Source: Leptolyngbya sp. NIES-2104 (GTDB lineage: Bacteria > Cyanobacteriota > Cyanobacteriia > Leptolyngbyales > Leptolyngbyaceae). From it: DNA of 64,000 bases. Below, piece by piece: positions 1-8,463 of this stretch. The position numbers were made by a program, and so were the translations under genes. The notes beneath the pieces are model-generated. The model did no database searches, was not told the DNA's origin, and saw nothing but the letters and a program-made list of their open reading frames with translations. Every line of letters starts with the position of its first letter. The stretch's first letter is position 1. The DNA lies in contig NZ_BBWW01000001.1 in the NCBI RefSeq assembly GCF_001485215.1, positions 1,860,001-1,924,000 of the forward strand. Direction: 5' to 3'.

Positions 1-413
1 TAAGCTGCAAATTTCGTGTGATAGTCGTCGCGCCAATTCGTACTGACAACCTCGATGATGAGTTTGATCGTTTTGCTGTTTTCGATCGCAGATGATTTTT
101 CCCACCTCGGTTCATTAGCAATTTCACGACGATCTAAAACAATTCCATCGGGTTCGTACGCAGATTCGCCCTCATCTTCGATCTGATCGACTTTTACAAC
201 ACACTCTTTCGGAACGAAAAAGGGTAAATTTAATTGCCGAATTAAGATACCAGCCTCGATCGAGAGAAATCCTGCAATATCCGAATGTTTTCCTCTTGGC
301 TTTGGCACTTTGACAATGACTCCACGACGTAATTCATATCGAAACTCTGAGTTCTCTGGATACCATTCGAGGAACTGATCAAAACTGACGGGTTTTTTCA
401 GGGCTTGAATCAT
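1..413 (-). CDS. Uma2 family (DUF820) endonuclease-like protein, C-terminus cut by window edge
   Basis: About 137 residues can be read before the gene runs off the left edge. The start ATG at 413 gives MIQALKKPVSFDQFLEWYP, the usual beginning of cyanobacterial Uma2 proteins. It is followed by the family landmarks GKHSDIAGFLS, PKECVVK, YEPDGIVLDRR and TNWRDDYHTKFA. Uma2 proteins have a PD-(D/E)xK nuclease-like fold and occur in dozens of copies in cyanobacterial genomes; their biological role is not settled. The reading frame stays open further upstream without an ATG in a likely place, so this start is inferred from the family. The gene is divergent from the DUF6888/DUF6887 pair, with about 100 bp between them for both promoters. 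Confidence 0.85.
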   Translation of the reverse strand, partial: MIQALKKPVSFDQFLEWYPENSEFRYELRRGVIVKVPKPRGKHSDIAGFLSIEAGILIRQLNLPFFVPKECVVKVDQIEDEGESAYEPDGIVLDRREIANEPRWEKSSAIENSKTIKLIIEVVSTNWRDDYHTKFAA

Positions 414-510
414 CTCGATCGACCAATGCACGTTAATCCGATCATACTGGTCTGAACAATTGATTTTTTGGTGGATGGTAATATCAGGGTATGTGGAGTG
501 AGTAATTTTA

Positions 511-687
511 ATGCCAACCGATGCCCAATTGAGAGGATTATACCGTCTTAGTTATTGGTTAACGTACATTATGCTTCAGCCTGTACACCTTGTCTGTATT
601 GACGATCGCACAAACAATTTGTACGTTTTGGCTGGAAATACTGAAAATTTGGAATTCCAAATTACGCCAACTGGAGAGGTATTCTGA
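511..687 (+). CDS. DUF6888 family small protein
   Basis: A 58-residue protein that starts at ATG 511 (MPTDAQLRGLYRLSYWLT) and ends with the TGA at 685-687. The core reads QPVHLVCIDDRTNNLYVLAG and the end ITPTGEVF. This is the pattern I associate with DUF6888, a cyanobacterial family of about 55-60 residues. A later ATG at 571 would give only 38 residues and lose the conserved N-terminus, so 511 is preferred. The stop overlaps the start of the next gene by one base (TGATG), so the two are translationally coupled. The function of the family is unknown. Confidence 0.75.
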   Translation: MPTDAQLRGLYRLSYWLTYIMLQPVHLVCIDDRTNNLYVLAGNTENLEFQITPTGEVF

Positions 688-905
688 TGAGTCAAGTTAA
701 TTATGCGGCGATGTCCGATGAGGAATTGAAGCAATACTTTCTCAAGCATCGTGAAGACAAGATGGCGCTTCGAGCCTATTTGGATCGTCTTGGCGATCGT
801 CCGCGCGAAATTATTACATCCGTCGATGATCCTGATTTTGAAGCCAAGATGCAAACGGCAATCCTGCGGAAAATGCACACAGGCACGAACAATGATTTGA
901 CTTGA
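687..905 (+). CDS. DUF6887 family small protein
   Basis: A 72-residue soluble protein, acidic and basic in patches, with the family signature MSDEELKQYFLKHREDK near residues 9-25, followed by LRAYLDRLGDRP. DUF6887 genes are commonly found directly downstream of DUF6888 genes in cyanobacteria, as here, with a 1-base overlap. No catalytic motif is visible. The pairing and small size resemble toxin-antitoxin or other two-component small modules, but nothing in the sequence proves that role. Confidence 0.75.
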   Translation: MSQVNYAAMSDEELKQYFLKHREDKMALRAYLDRLGDRPREIITSVDDPDFEAKMQTAILRKMHTGTNNDLT

Positions 906-1006
906 ATTTTCTCAAAAACAAGTGGGCTTAACTCTCGATTCCAATCCATCTAAGACAGACTGCAATCGAAAATTAAGCCCACAGTTCAAGCGCGATCGCA
1001 CCAATC

Positions 1007-1762
1007 TTAACGACGGCTGCGGTTCGGCACTTTGCTCATGTAGTCTTCAGAAGTGGAAACGCTACCATAGTTAGACTTCGGTGCGATCGCGGCTGCCACA
1101 CTGAGGAAGCGACGCGGATCACCTTCGGGTAGATTGCGCTCTTGCGACTTCTTGGAGTAGTAGTTCTTCACCACAAACTGCCAATCGTTCTTCACCGTTC
1201 CCGCCGTTTCGCGGAAGTCTTCACCGTAACGAGGGGTAACCAAGTTAAACGGACGCGCTTCCATGCGACGACGCTGATAAGGAACGGTATAGTCACCAAA
1301 TGCGTCTGTGTACTCTTCGCTATCCAACAGTGCATCGACGAATCCATCGAAGCCTTTGGTACCGATCACGATCGACCAAGCGACTTCTTCATCTCGATCG
1401 TAAGAATCACGACCCAAGAACCGCTTGAGGCAGATTTGCACTAAGCGATAGTTGTTGTTTACTTCTACAACCGTGCTGTAGAAGCGCTCGGATTTTGCCA
1501 ATTCACGAATGAAGTCGCGCACCGTGATTGCACCATTTCTCACACGAGATTCAGACGCAATTTGGCGATTGAACTTCAGCGTTTCATGTTCACTGAACAC
1601 TTGACGATAAGCAGCCCAGATCAGAGCTTCCATGTCGGTTACAGAGCTTACATCCTCGATTCGATAGATGTAAGGCGTGTCTTCGTTTTGGTCAGCAATG
1701 CCGAAGTTTTTTACCCGATGGTTTTGGGTGGTCGGCTTGTAAGCTAACAATGGCAATGCCAT
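1007..1762 (-). CDS. cpcG3: Phycobilisome rod-core linker CpcG (third tandem copy)
   Basis: A 251-residue linker that attaches phycocyanin rods to the allophycocyanin core. It opens with [17 protein letters not shown], the hallmark of CpcG proteins. The PBS_linker domain follows, with [34 protein letters not shown] and [14 protein letters not shown]. The C-terminal part (from about residue 190) is the variable core-binding region. No hydrophobic C-terminal segment is present, so it is not the membrane-anchored CpcL type. A GGGAG ribosome-binding site lies about 10 bases before the ATG. It is the last gene of the cpc operon. The numbering G1-G3 follows operon order and is mine. Confidence 0.95.
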   Translation of the reverse strand: MALPLLAYKPTTQNHRVKNFGIADQNEDTPYIYRIEDVSSVTDMEALIWAAYRQVFSEHETLKFNRQIASESRVRNGAITVRDFIRELAKSERFYSTVVEVNNNYRLVQICLKRFLGRDSYDRDEEVAWSIVIGTKGFDGFVDALLDSEEYTDAFGDYTVPYQRRRMEARPFNLVTPRYGEDFRETAGTVKNDWQFVVKNYYSKKSQERNLPEGDPRRFLSVAAAIAPKSNYGSVSTSEDYMSKVPNRSRR

Positions 1763-1849
1763 GTCAGAATCTCCCTCGTATTAATAAACAGCAAGACTTT
1801 GAAGAAATGATCTCATTGCTACGCTTATTATCTCGTGTCTGGGACACGT

Positions 1850-2590
1850 TTAGCGTAACGGGAAGCTCGATGAGGTACTGATCGAGGCGGGAGTGCTACC
1901 AGCGAGTTCGCGGGTCATGTCAGGAATCGCGATGTTTGCCGTCGATACGGGTTTATGTTCGACGGTTTTGATATTGAGCGATCGAGCCAAATCCCGGAAG
2001 TTGTTAATATCGCCCCACTTGTAGCGGCTCGTTTCTTCCTGATCGCGCCAGTAGTCCGCATAGCTCGGAGTCACCAAGTTAAACGGACGACCTTTATAAC
2101 GACGACGCTGATAAGGAACCGTGTTATCGCCAAACGCAGTCGCGTACTCTTCACTATCGACCAGTGCATCCACGAAACCATCCCAGCCAAGAGTGGCGAT
2201 TTTGATCGACCAAGCGATCGTTTCTTCGTTGTTGTACGCCGATCGACCGAGTAAGCGCTTCAGAGCAATATCGACCAAACGATAGTTCGAGTTTTTCTCG
2301 ATCACAAGGGTTCTGAAGGTTTCCGATTTCGCCAATCCGCGCACAAAGTCGCGAACGGTAATCGCTCGGTTCTTTAGTTGTGATTCAAGATTTTTCTGAC
2401 GGCTGCTCTGTAAAATGACGTGTTCGCTGAACACTTGACGATAACCCGCCCAAATCAGGTCGGTGATATCGGTTTGATCGATAGAATCTTCGAGCCGATA
2501 AATGTACGGCGTGTCTTCGCCTGGAACTTCGTACCCATCGACTCGCTGGTTTTGCGAGGAGGGTTTGTACTCAAGTAAGGGAATCGACAT
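1850..2590 (-). CDS. cpcG2: Phycobilisome rod-core linker CpcG (second tandem copy)
   Basis: A 246-residue CpcG paralogue beginning [17 protein letters not shown]. Its PBS_linker domain (about residues 25-180) contains [44 protein letters not shown] and [14 protein letters not shown]. The tail is Ser/Thr-rich and soluble. The family role is to define which rods attach to which core face; multiple CpcG copies give several rod classes, as in the cpcG1-G4 cluster of Nostoc PCC 7120. A mobile element lies in the gap between this gene and cpcG1. No clear Shine-Dalgarno sequence is seen before the ATG. Confidence 0.95.
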   Translation of the reverse strand: MSIPLLEYKPSSQNQRVDGYEVPGEDTPYIYRLEDSIDQTDITDLIWAGYRQVFSEHVILQSSRQKNLESQLKNRAITVRDFVRGLAKSETFRTLVIEKNSNYRLVDIALKRLLGRSAYNNEETIAWSIKIATLGWDGFVDALVDSEEYATAFGDNTVPYQRRRYKGRPFNLVTPSYADYWRDQEETSRYKWGDINNFRDLARSLNIKTVEHKPVSTANIAIPDMTRELAGSTPASISTSSSFPLR

Positions 2591-2659
2591 GGTTAATCAA
2601 GGGTAAATGGGTGTGGCGATCGCGCTTAGCAAGGTTGCTGGCATTCAAGGCACTTGGTA

Positions 2660-2856
2660 GCGGGTATTTGAAGAGTTTCTTCGCTTCGATTGCGTCTCGC
2701 CCTGAAATGAATTTCGGGCTAACCGTGGAAAGTCTACTGAAGTAGACTCAGAACAAGTTTCAGTTTCTTAGTCCTTTTTAAAGGACTTTCGCCGATTAGC
2801 CCGAAATTCATTTCAGGGCGGGTGTTGCAACAAACGAAGAACCTTCAAACCTCCTC
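2660..2856. mobile_element. Non-autonomous element with T-shaped fold, copy 1
   Basis: A 197-bp element between cpcG1 and cpcG2. The right end reads ...CAAACCTCCTC followed by TTA, and that TTA (2857-2859) is the stop codon of cpcG1. The left end is diverged (GCGGGTATTTGAAGAGT) and is preceded by GTA instead of TTA. The outer stem is a perfect 25-bp inverted repeat, 2698-2722 with 2796-2820. It encloses two hairpins, AGTCTACTGAAGTAGACT (2731-2748) and AGTCCTTTTTAAAGGACT (2770-2787). It encodes no protein. The decayed left end suggests an old insertion. Confidence 0.85.
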
Positions 2857-3699
2857 TTAAACTTTCGTAGTGCCCGGAATGTAGCTATAAGGTAAGTTCA
2901 CCTTCGGACGGCTGACCGTCGGTTTTGTCACCTCAGCCGCTTCACGACTCGAATCCGGTACTTTGACCGCGCTCGATGTTGCCCGCGCCACGTGACGTTG
3001 CGTATCGAGGTGAGGCGTACTCAGGCTTTGTGCCATATTCAAGAACGTGAACGGAATCGCTTGGCGAATCACTTCTTTATCGAGATCGCCCGCGTTGTAG
3101 CTGCGAACTTGATAGTACGATCGAGTTGCCAATTCCCGCTCTAACAACCGATTGCGCCAGAAATCGCCATAGCGCGGATTCGTCAAGTTAAACGGACGAC
3201 CTTCTAACCGACGACGTTGATAAGGAACAATGTCATCACCAAAGTTCTCGCGATATTCTTCGCCATCGACAAGTTCATCAATGAAGCCGTGTAAACCTTT
3301 AGTCGCAATCACGATCGATTTCGCGATCTGTTCATCCCGACCATACGATGCCCGTCCTAAAAACCGCTTCAGGGTAATATCCACCAAGCGATAGTTCGAG
3401 TTCGTTTCAGCGACCAACTCACGGTAAATGTCGGACTTACCCAAGCCACGAACAAAGTCAGCGACACCAATTTTCCGATTCCGCAGTTGCGATTCGAGGA
3501 AAACCTGACGGTTGCTCTTGAGAATTAAGTGTTCAGCAAAAATCTGGCGATACGCTGCCCAGATAATCCGATCGACATCTTCTGACGATCGCGCATCGGT
3601 TAAGCGATAAATCACCGGATCATCTTCATCAGTGACATCGTATCCATCGACTCGCTGATTCTGAGTTTTGGGATTTACTTTGAGAAGTGGGATTGCCAT
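2857..3699 (-). CDS. cpcG1: Phycobilisome rod-core linker CpcG (first tandem copy)
   Basis: A 280-residue CpcG protein, the longest of the three and close to the usual length of the family. It starts MAIPLLKVNPKTQNQRV. The PBS_linker domain (about 25-185) has [45 protein letters not shown] and DELVDGEEYRENFG. A C-terminal region of about 95 residues, rich in Ser, Thr and Val, would contact the core. It lies 24 bp downstream of cpcF in the same operon. Its TAA stop coincides with the 3-bp target duplication of the adjacent mobile element. Confidence 0.95.
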   Translation of the reverse strand: MAIPLLKVNPKTQNQRVDGYDVTDEDDPVIYRLTDARSSEDVDRIIWAAYRQIFAEHLILKSNRQVFLESQLRNRKIGVADFVRGLGKSDIYRELVAETNSNYRLVDITLKRFLGRASYGRDEQIAKSIVIATKGLHGFIDELVDGEEYRENFGDDIVPYQRRRLEGRPFNLTNPRYGDFWRNRLLERELATRSYYQVRSYNAGDLDKEVIRQAIPFTFLNMAQSLSTPHLDTQRHVARATSSAVKVPDSSREAAEVTKPTVSRPKVNLPYSYIPGTTKV

Positions 3700-3723
3700 T
3701 AGGAGAAACCCAATAAAGTGAAC

Positions 3724-4356
3724 TTACGAAAGTTGCTGTTTCGCAAGGGCGGCTCTCGCTCGAACCGCACCATCGGAATCAGTTTGCAGTAATCGATCGA
3801 GTTGAGCAATTGCACGAGATCGATCGACCAAATCCGCAGAATTGAGCCAGCTTTGTAACCCGACGATCGCGGCGTACCGAGTCGCCCAATCGACATCTTG
3901 AGCGACAAATAAAAGCGTGTTTAAAGCTTGAGATTGAGCAGATTCGCGGGCTGTGGGTTCAAGTTGTTGCCAGCGGATTTGTCCCAATCCTTTGATTGCC
4001 GCTCGTCTGACGCTCGGAGCAAAATCGGCTTCAGCAGCTTTGATCAAAACATTTAAGGCGAGTGGATCAGCGATCGCGGCAAGTGCGCGTAAACTGTAAG
4101 CTCTTGCCCCGTAGTTATAGCCATCGATTTGAGCTAACAATTCGGGAATTGCGACTTCACCCAACGCTACCAAACCAGAAACCGCCGCTAATGCTGCACC
4201 CGGATTGTTAAACCCTAGAGCGCGAATTAGCGTCGGAATGGCTTCAGTCGATCGCACATTTGCCAAAGCGTGAACGGCTCCAACCAATTTGGCGGGAGAG
4301 TCTGCGGCTTCGACTGCATTAATCAACGATTGAATTGTGGGATCAGTTGCAATCAT
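3724..4356 (-). CDS. cpcF: Phycocyanobilin lyase subunit CpcF
   Basis: Beta subunit of the heterodimeric E/F-type lyase that attaches phycocyanobilin to Cys84 of phycocyanin alpha. The 210-residue protein is built of HEAT/PBS-lyase repeats, seen as AVHALANVRSTEAIPTLIRAL, ALAAVSGLVALGEVAIPELL and ARAYSLRALAAIADPLALN (residues about 20-120). The start at 4356 (MIATDPTIQSL) is chosen because an AGGA ribosome-binding site lies just upstream; an in-frame ATG at 4416 would add 20 residues unlike the family. It follows cpcE in the operon. Confidence 0.93.
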   Translation of the reverse strand: MIATDPTIQSLINAVEAADSPAKLVGAVHALANVRSTEAIPTLIRALGFNNPGAALAAVSGLVALGEVAIPELLAQIDGYNYGARAYSLRALAAIADPLALNVLIKAAEADFAPSVRRAAIKGLGQIRWQQLEPTARESAQSQALNTLLFVAQDVDWATRYAAIVGLQSWLNSADLVDRSRAIAQLDRLLQTDSDGAVRARAALAKQQLS

Positions 4357-4427
4357 AGAATCCTCGTGAGGGGGCACTTTGGCGATCCGATCTCGATTGT
4401 CTCGCTTCCGAATCACCGCTTACCAGT

Positions 4428-5252
4428 TCACAGTAAGTTATCCATGAGGGTCATGAGCTTGATTGCATCTGGAGACATCGGATCATCCGTTTCGCCTAGA
4501 TGATAATCGAGCAAACCTTTACAAGACAGCAGCTTAAAGCTGTTTTCTACTGGAGATGCCGCGATCGCGTCTGCTGCCGGAAGATATCCGATCGCACCCA
4601 AATCCGCTAACGCCGATCGTCTCAGTTGCACATCGTTCCCCTGTAGCGCTTCAACCAGTCGCTCCCCGTAAATTGGATCGCGAGTTAACTGGTACATCGA
4701 TCGCGCCGCAGCGTATTGAACTCGTGCCACCGAGTGATCGAGAAACGGACGAACGAGATCGATCGCTTCAGTTGCTCCTAATGCGCCCAATGCCTCTAAT
4801 ACTGCCTCTACAGGCTGTACTAAATGCGGACGACCCGGAACAAACTGAGCCGCTTCAATCCCGCCCTTGAGCAATGCCATTAATTGAGGAACACACGACG
4901 AATCGCCAAGTAATCCCAGGGCTTGAGCCGCTGACTCCCGGACGTAGAAATCATCACACTCAAGGCAGCGAGTCAGCCCAGGAACCGCTCGACGATCGCC
5001 TAATTTTCCCAACGCCCGCGCCGCATTTCGCCGCAGCGGATAGCCGCCCATTTCGGTTCGATCGTCTCCATCTTCCAACGCTTGGATCAAAGCGTCGATC
5101 GCTCTTGAATCTTTGATCTGAAATTTCCCCAGCCACCAAGACGCGTAGTATCGCAAACTCGTATCGGGACTCGACAGGTTCGCGATCGCGCTTTCGACCG
5201 TTAACGGTTCGGCTCCTGGTTGCGGTTCAAGTTCAGAATTAGATTCAAGCAC
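4428..5252 (-). CDS. cpcE: Phycocyanobilin lyase subunit CpcE
   Basis: Alpha subunit of the CpcE/CpcF lyase for the alpha-84 chromophore. It has 274 residues, the normal length. HEAT/PBS-lyase repeats fill most of it, for example LRRNAARALGKLGDRRAVP, VRESAAQALGLLGDSSCVP and VQYAAARSMYQLTRDPIYG. The C-terminus SFKLLSCKGLLDYHLGE is typical of CpcE. The start codon is GTG at 5252, five bases after the cpcD stop, which fits translational coupling. Together with cpcF it makes the operon self-sufficient for alpha-subunit chromophorylation. Confidence 0.93.
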   Translation of the reverse strand: MLESNSELEPQPGAEPLTVESAIANLSSPDTSLRYYASWWLGKFQIKDSRAIDALIQALEDGDDRTEMGGYPLRRNAARALGKLGDRRAVPGLTRCLECDDFYVRESAAQALGLLGDSSCVPQLMALLKGGIEAAQFVPGRPHLVQPVEAVLEALGALGATEAIDLVRPFLDHSVARVQYAAARSMYQLTRDPIYGERLVEALQGNDVQLRRSALADLGAIGYLPAADAIAASPVENSFKLLSCKGLLDYHLGETDDPMSPDAIKLMTLMDNLL

Positions 5253-5257
5253 GATAA

Positions 5258-5494
5258 TTACTCAGCCGTTAGCGGTTCAATGTTAACGATGCGACCACCC
5301 AGACGGGTAATCCGCTGCATTTCTTCGTTCATGCGGTTGTAAGGAACCGTGATAAACACACTGCCGCTATTACGGATTTCATAGTTATTGCGATCGGTTT
5401 GGTCGTTTTGACGCAAACCCACCACTTCATACCGAAAAACACGTGCGCCCGATGGAGTGTTTGCGGCGCTTCCCACTGCGGTTTGACCGAACAT
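5258..5494 (-). CDS. cpcD: Phycocyanin rod-capping small linker CpcD
   Basis: A 78-residue linker (about 9 kDa) consisting of one CpcD-like domain, with FRYEVVGLRQNDQTDRNNY and the motif VPYNRMNEEMQRITRLGGRI. It caps the distal end of the phycocyanin rod and so limits rod length. The length matches the family. An AAGGAG ribosome-binding site precedes the ATG. It is separated from cpcC by a palindromic repeat rather than a simple short spacer. Confidence 0.95.
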   Translation of the reverse strand: MFGQTAVGSAANTPSGARVFRYEVVGLRQNDQTDRNNYEIRNSGSVFITVPYNRMNEEMQRITRLGGRIVNIEPLTAE

Positions 5495-5541
5495 GGTTAA
5501 GACTCCTTTAGAGTTGAGATTTAAGAAAAAACTCTGAATGA

Positions 5542-5683
5542 TTGGATGCCCGGCGAATAGAATTCGCGGCTACACAGACGAAACCTGCCTTCGCAGGTTA
5601 AAGAACTTCTTGGCTTCTCCAGTCCGCGCAGGCGGACTTTGTTTGTATAGCCGCGAATTCCATTCGCTAGGGCAACCATCCAA
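5542..5683. repeat. Nested palindromic repeat in cpcC-cpcD spacer (T-shaped, unrelated sequence)
   Basis: Outer inverted repeat of 20 bp, 5553-5572 (GCGAATAGAATTCGCGGCTA) with 5648-5667, one wobble difference. It is extended by TTGGATG (5542-5548) with CATCCAA (5677-5683). Two hairpins sit inside: AACCTGC/GCAGGTT (5582-5599) and AGTCCGC/GCGGACT (5621-5638). The architecture equals that of the 200-bp elements elsewhere in this window, but the sequence is unrelated. Similar repeats are widespread in cyanobacterial genomes. In the cpc mRNA it would form a strong structure between rod linker and cap. Confidence 0.85.
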
Positions 5684-5693
5684 ACCCACAGAT

Positions 5694-6557
5694 TTACGCA
5701 GGCGTAACGCTCACGATCTTCGCGCCGGTGCGCTGAATTTGCTGCATCTTATTCGAGAGCTGCTCATAAGGCACAAGGAAAGCTGTGCTCGATCGGCGAA
5801 CCTTCGGATATCCCGGTGACAGCACACCTGCCACTTCCACCCGAAAGATCCGACCGCTTTCGCCATACGATCCGCCCAGAGCCTTCTTCGGAGCGAGATC
5901 ATCCGACGCGCTAAAGTGCGACCAGCCGCCATCTGCCTGAGACGGAGACGCGATCGACGACGACGTATTTTTCGCCAAATTCCGCGCTAAGCGAGAATTC
6001 TTTCCAGCCGCTTGAGCGCGATCGCTGTTCGCATAACCGCGATACAACTGGAACAGATTCGTAAATCCGATCGTTCTTGCTCCAGTCTCATACTGGAAGC
6101 CCCGATAGTACGGCACCACGTTATCACCAAAGTTGGCTTCGTACTCTTCGGAATCAATGTAAGAATCGATTTCCGCATCGAACCCTTGAGTTTCGTAGAT
6201 ATCCAAGTGTTCGACCACTGCCGACTCATCGAACGGAGCGCGACCCAGCAAATGCTTGTGGTTTAGCTCGATCACGCGGGTCTGGAAGTTGTTATACAAA
6301 AACTTCTCTTTATATAATTCTGATTTCGCCACGGCGCGGACAAATTCTCTGACTGAGATCTTGCCGTTGCGTAACAGCGATTCTGCACTCGTCAACCGCT
6401 CCGACTTCATCAGGTAGTCATTGCCCAACACCTGACGATAAGTAGCACGAACCACTGCTTCCACATCATCTTCTGTCCAAGGATGGCGCAATTCCACCTT
6501 GGGGGTTTCCTGAAAAGGCGCAGTACCCAACCGCGCTGCTGCTGCTGTAATAGCCAT
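5694..6557 (-). CDS. cpcC: Phycocyanin-associated rod linker CpcC
   Basis: A rod linker of 287 residues (about 32 kDa) that joins phycocyanin hexamers. An N-terminal PBS_linker domain (about 15-175) shows [45 protein letters not shown] and [24 protein letters not shown]-terminal CpcD domain (about 225-287) shows [11 protein letters not shown] and [20 protein letters not shown]. The ATG at 6557 ([11 protein letters not shown]) has GGGAG seven bases upstream; the in-frame ATG at 6608 would add 17 atypical residues. It is third in the operon, after the attenuator-like hairpin that follows cpcA. Confidence 0.95.
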   Translation of the reverse strand: MAITAAAARLGTAPFQETPKVELRHPWTEDDVEAVVRATYRQVLGNDYLMKSERLTSAESLLRNGKISVREFVRAVAKSELYKEKFLYNNFQTRVIELNHKHLLGRAPFDESAVVEHLDIYETQGFDAEIDSYIDSEEYEANFGDNVVPYYRGFQYETGARTIGFTNLFQLYRGYANSDRAQAAGKNSRLARNLAKNTSSSIASPSQADGGWSHFSASDDLAPKKALGGSYGESGRIFRVEVAGVLSPGYPKVRRSSTAFLVPYEQLSNKMQQIQRTGAKIVSVTPA

Positions 6558-6668
6558 CGATTTCTCCCAAAACAACGGCGAACGTGAATTTAAGCTTTGC
6601 GTCAGCATCCAGCCATCAGCTTTGAGAAAACCGATCGCCGATCGCTAACCCAAATTTTGATAAAACAA

Positions 6669-6727
6669 TGCCCGGAAGGGTAAACAATAGCCAGCACTTG
6701 CCAGCGAACCGCATACCTTTCCGGGCA
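6669..6727 (-). terminator. Attenuator-like hairpin between cpcA and cpcC
   Basis: Arms TGCCCGGAAGGGTA (6669-6682) and TACCTTTCCGGGCA (6714-6727) pair over 14 positions with one mismatch. On the transcribed (minus) strand the hairpin is followed by TTGTTTTATC. A structure here matches the well-known excess of short cpcBA mRNA over longer cpc transcripts in cyanobacteria. Whether it stops transcription or protects the 3' end of cpcBA mRNA cannot be told from sequence. Confidence 0.7.
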
Positions 6728-6740
6728 AGGTGAAGCTAAA

Positions 6741-7229
6741 TTAGCTCAGCGCGTTGATCGCGTAGTCGAGGTAGGTGTTTGCTTCGTTTGCAGCTTGTCC
6801 GCTCAGACCGTGGCTTGCTTTGATGTTCTTCAGCGCTTCCACGTACCAAGAAGGAGACAACTCGAATGCTTGGTTGATTTCAGCCAAACCAGCAACCAAG
6901 TACTCATCCATCGGACCCGTTCCACCTGCAACCAAGCAGTAGGTCACCATGCGGAGGTAGTAGCCGATGTCACGAGCACATTTTGCTTTACCTTCGGGGG
7001 TCGAAGAATACTGCGAACCTTGCATTTGGGTGGTGTACGGGAACTTCTGATACACCGCGTTTGCAGCACCGTCGATCAGTTTTTGTGCGTTGGTGGTCAA
7101 TGCACGAGCCGCTTCCATCGAAGCAACCGCACGCTCAAAGCGTCCGTTCACTGCTTGGAGTTCAGTGTTGCTCAAGAAACGTCCTTGGGTATCCGCAGCA
7201 GCGATCGCTTCAGTAATCGGGGTCTTCAT
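6741..7229 (-). CDS. cpcA: C-phycocyanin alpha subunit
   Basis: A 162-residue biliprotein, exactly the normal length. It binds phycocyanobilin at Cys84, visible in [14 protein letters not shown]. The start [20 protein letters not shown] is diagnostic. With CpcB it forms the (alpha-beta)6 hexamers of phycobilisome rods on the thylakoid surface. A GGGAGAG ribosome-binding site lies nine bases before the ATG. The gene is 64 bp downstream of cpcB. The chromophore-attachment helix and the C-terminal [11 protein letters not shown] are intact. Confidence 0.98.
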   Translation of the reverse strand: MKTPITEAIAAADTQGRFLSNTELQAVNGRFERAVASMEAARALTTNAQKLIDGAANAVYQKFPYTTQMQGSQYSSTPEGKAKCARDIGYYLRMVTYCLVAGGTGPMDEYLVAGLAEINQAFELSPSWYVEALKNIKASHGLSGQAANEANTYLDYAINALS

Positions 7230-7293
7230 TGTCAGTCTCTCCCTTTGGGTTTATCGTTTTTGAAAAAGTAAAAGAGTTGGAGTCGCTCAGAAA

Positions 7294-7812
7294 CTAAGCA
7301 ACAGCAGCAGCCGCACGATCGAAGTAGGAAGCAACTTCCGACATCAATTGCGAACAGTCACCTTTGGTGATTCCGTTGGGGTCGTTTGCCAGTGCGAGTG
7401 CAGCTTCTTTCATTTTTTGAACGCCAGCAGCGGTCGAACCACCAGGAACGCCCAGTGCTTGGTAGGTTTCGCGCAGACCGTTCAAGCAACGATCGTCGAG
7501 GACGCTTGCATCACCTGCGAGGGTTGCGTAGGTCACATAGCGCAAGATGATTTCCATGTCGCGCAGGCAAGCTGCCATGCGACGGTTGGTGTAAGCGTTT
7601 CCGCCGGGAGCGATCAATTGGGGCTGTTCTGCGAACAATGCACGAGCCGCGTTTGCAACGATCGTCGATGCGTTGCTGGTGATGCGGTTCACGGTGTCAA
7701 GGCGCTTGCTGCCATCACGAACCACTGAGGTCAGAGCGTCGAGCTGACCGGTGCTGAGGAATTCGCCTTTGGCATCAGCCTGAGAGACCACCTTTGCGAA
7801 AGCATCTAACAT
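7294..7812 (-). CDS. cpcB: C-phycocyanin beta subunit
   Basis: A 172-residue biliprotein. The two phycocyanobilin cysteines fall at the canonical positions, Cys82 ([10 protein letters not shown]) and Cys153 (KGDCSQL). Asn72, the residue methylated by CpcM in this family, is also in place (GGNAYTNRR). It is the first gene of the cpc operon, with AGGAG eight bases before the start. The high-expression promoter must lie in the roughly 650 bp between it and serS. Nothing in the subunit departs from a normal C-phycocyanin; phycoerythrin or phycoerythrocyanin features are absent. Confidence 0.98.
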   Translation of the reverse strand: MLDAFAKVVSQADAKGEFLSTGQLDALTSVVRDGSKRLDTVNRITSNASTIVANAARALFAEQPQLIAPGGNAYTNRRMAACLRDMEIILRYVTYATLAGDASVLDDRCLNGLRETYQALGVPGGSTAAGVQKMKEAALALANDPNGITKGDCSQLMSEVASYFDRAAAAVA

Positions 7813-8463
7813 TGGAATTCTCCTAAAAACTGGGTATGAGTTCGGTTTGGTTCAGAACTGGAAGGTGTTACTGAAGCCATTTGGAGGTTTGATTGCAAGG
7901 AGCGCACATCACCCCACTGTCTGAATTTTACAGAATTGGTTTCTCATTAAACTCGATCAAGTTGAGTTTTTTAAGAAATCTGAGAGAATGTCACATTTCT
8001 ATGAGAAAGCGCGAATCCCATTCAGATAGTGTTTTAAGCGGGTTTGTTTTGTGTGTTTTCCCCTTCGATTTCCTTTTATACAATGCTGGAGTGCCTCAGT
8101 TTGTTACAAGTTGTTGATTTGTATCACGCTCAACGAAATATTCGTCGAAAGTGTTGCTAAACAAGGGTTTATCGAGGGTTGAAGCTTAATTTTTCCTGCA
8201 TTTCTGAGAACGATCGAGCTATTTTTATGTAGTTTTGTTAAGTTAATGATTTCTTAAGATTCTCAGAAAGCACCCGGTGATTGATTTGTAGAGCTTTTCA
8301 GAGATACAAGCAAAGCTGAAGCTTGTAAAGAAAGATTGAGAAATTTAGCAGAAATATTATTTCGGATTGTTAAGACGGAATTTGTTTTCTGAGACGCGAT
8401 CGCATTTCTCGCCGTTCAATCCCCGATGTATCCTAGTTGAGGAGCCATTTTGGATGTTGTATC
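7813..8463. other. Divergent control region between cpcB and serS
   Basis: About 650 bp of AT-rich sequence without a convincing gene. It must hold the strong leftward cpc promoter with its leader and the rightward serS promoter. I could not place either promoter with confidence: no clean -35/-10 pair stands out by eye. A 74-codon open frame at 7893-8117 has no ribosome-binding site or recognisable protein character and is not called. Confidence 0.6.

Noticed and set aside
2691-2825. Possible CRISPR-like repeat array, because of similar short palindromes
   Set aside because: The repeats are nested inverted repeats inside one element, not regularly spaced direct repeats with unique spacers.
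7893-8117. 74-codon frame upstream of serS
   Set aside because: Composition is that of non-coding AT-rich DNA and it lies in the expected cpc promoter/leader.
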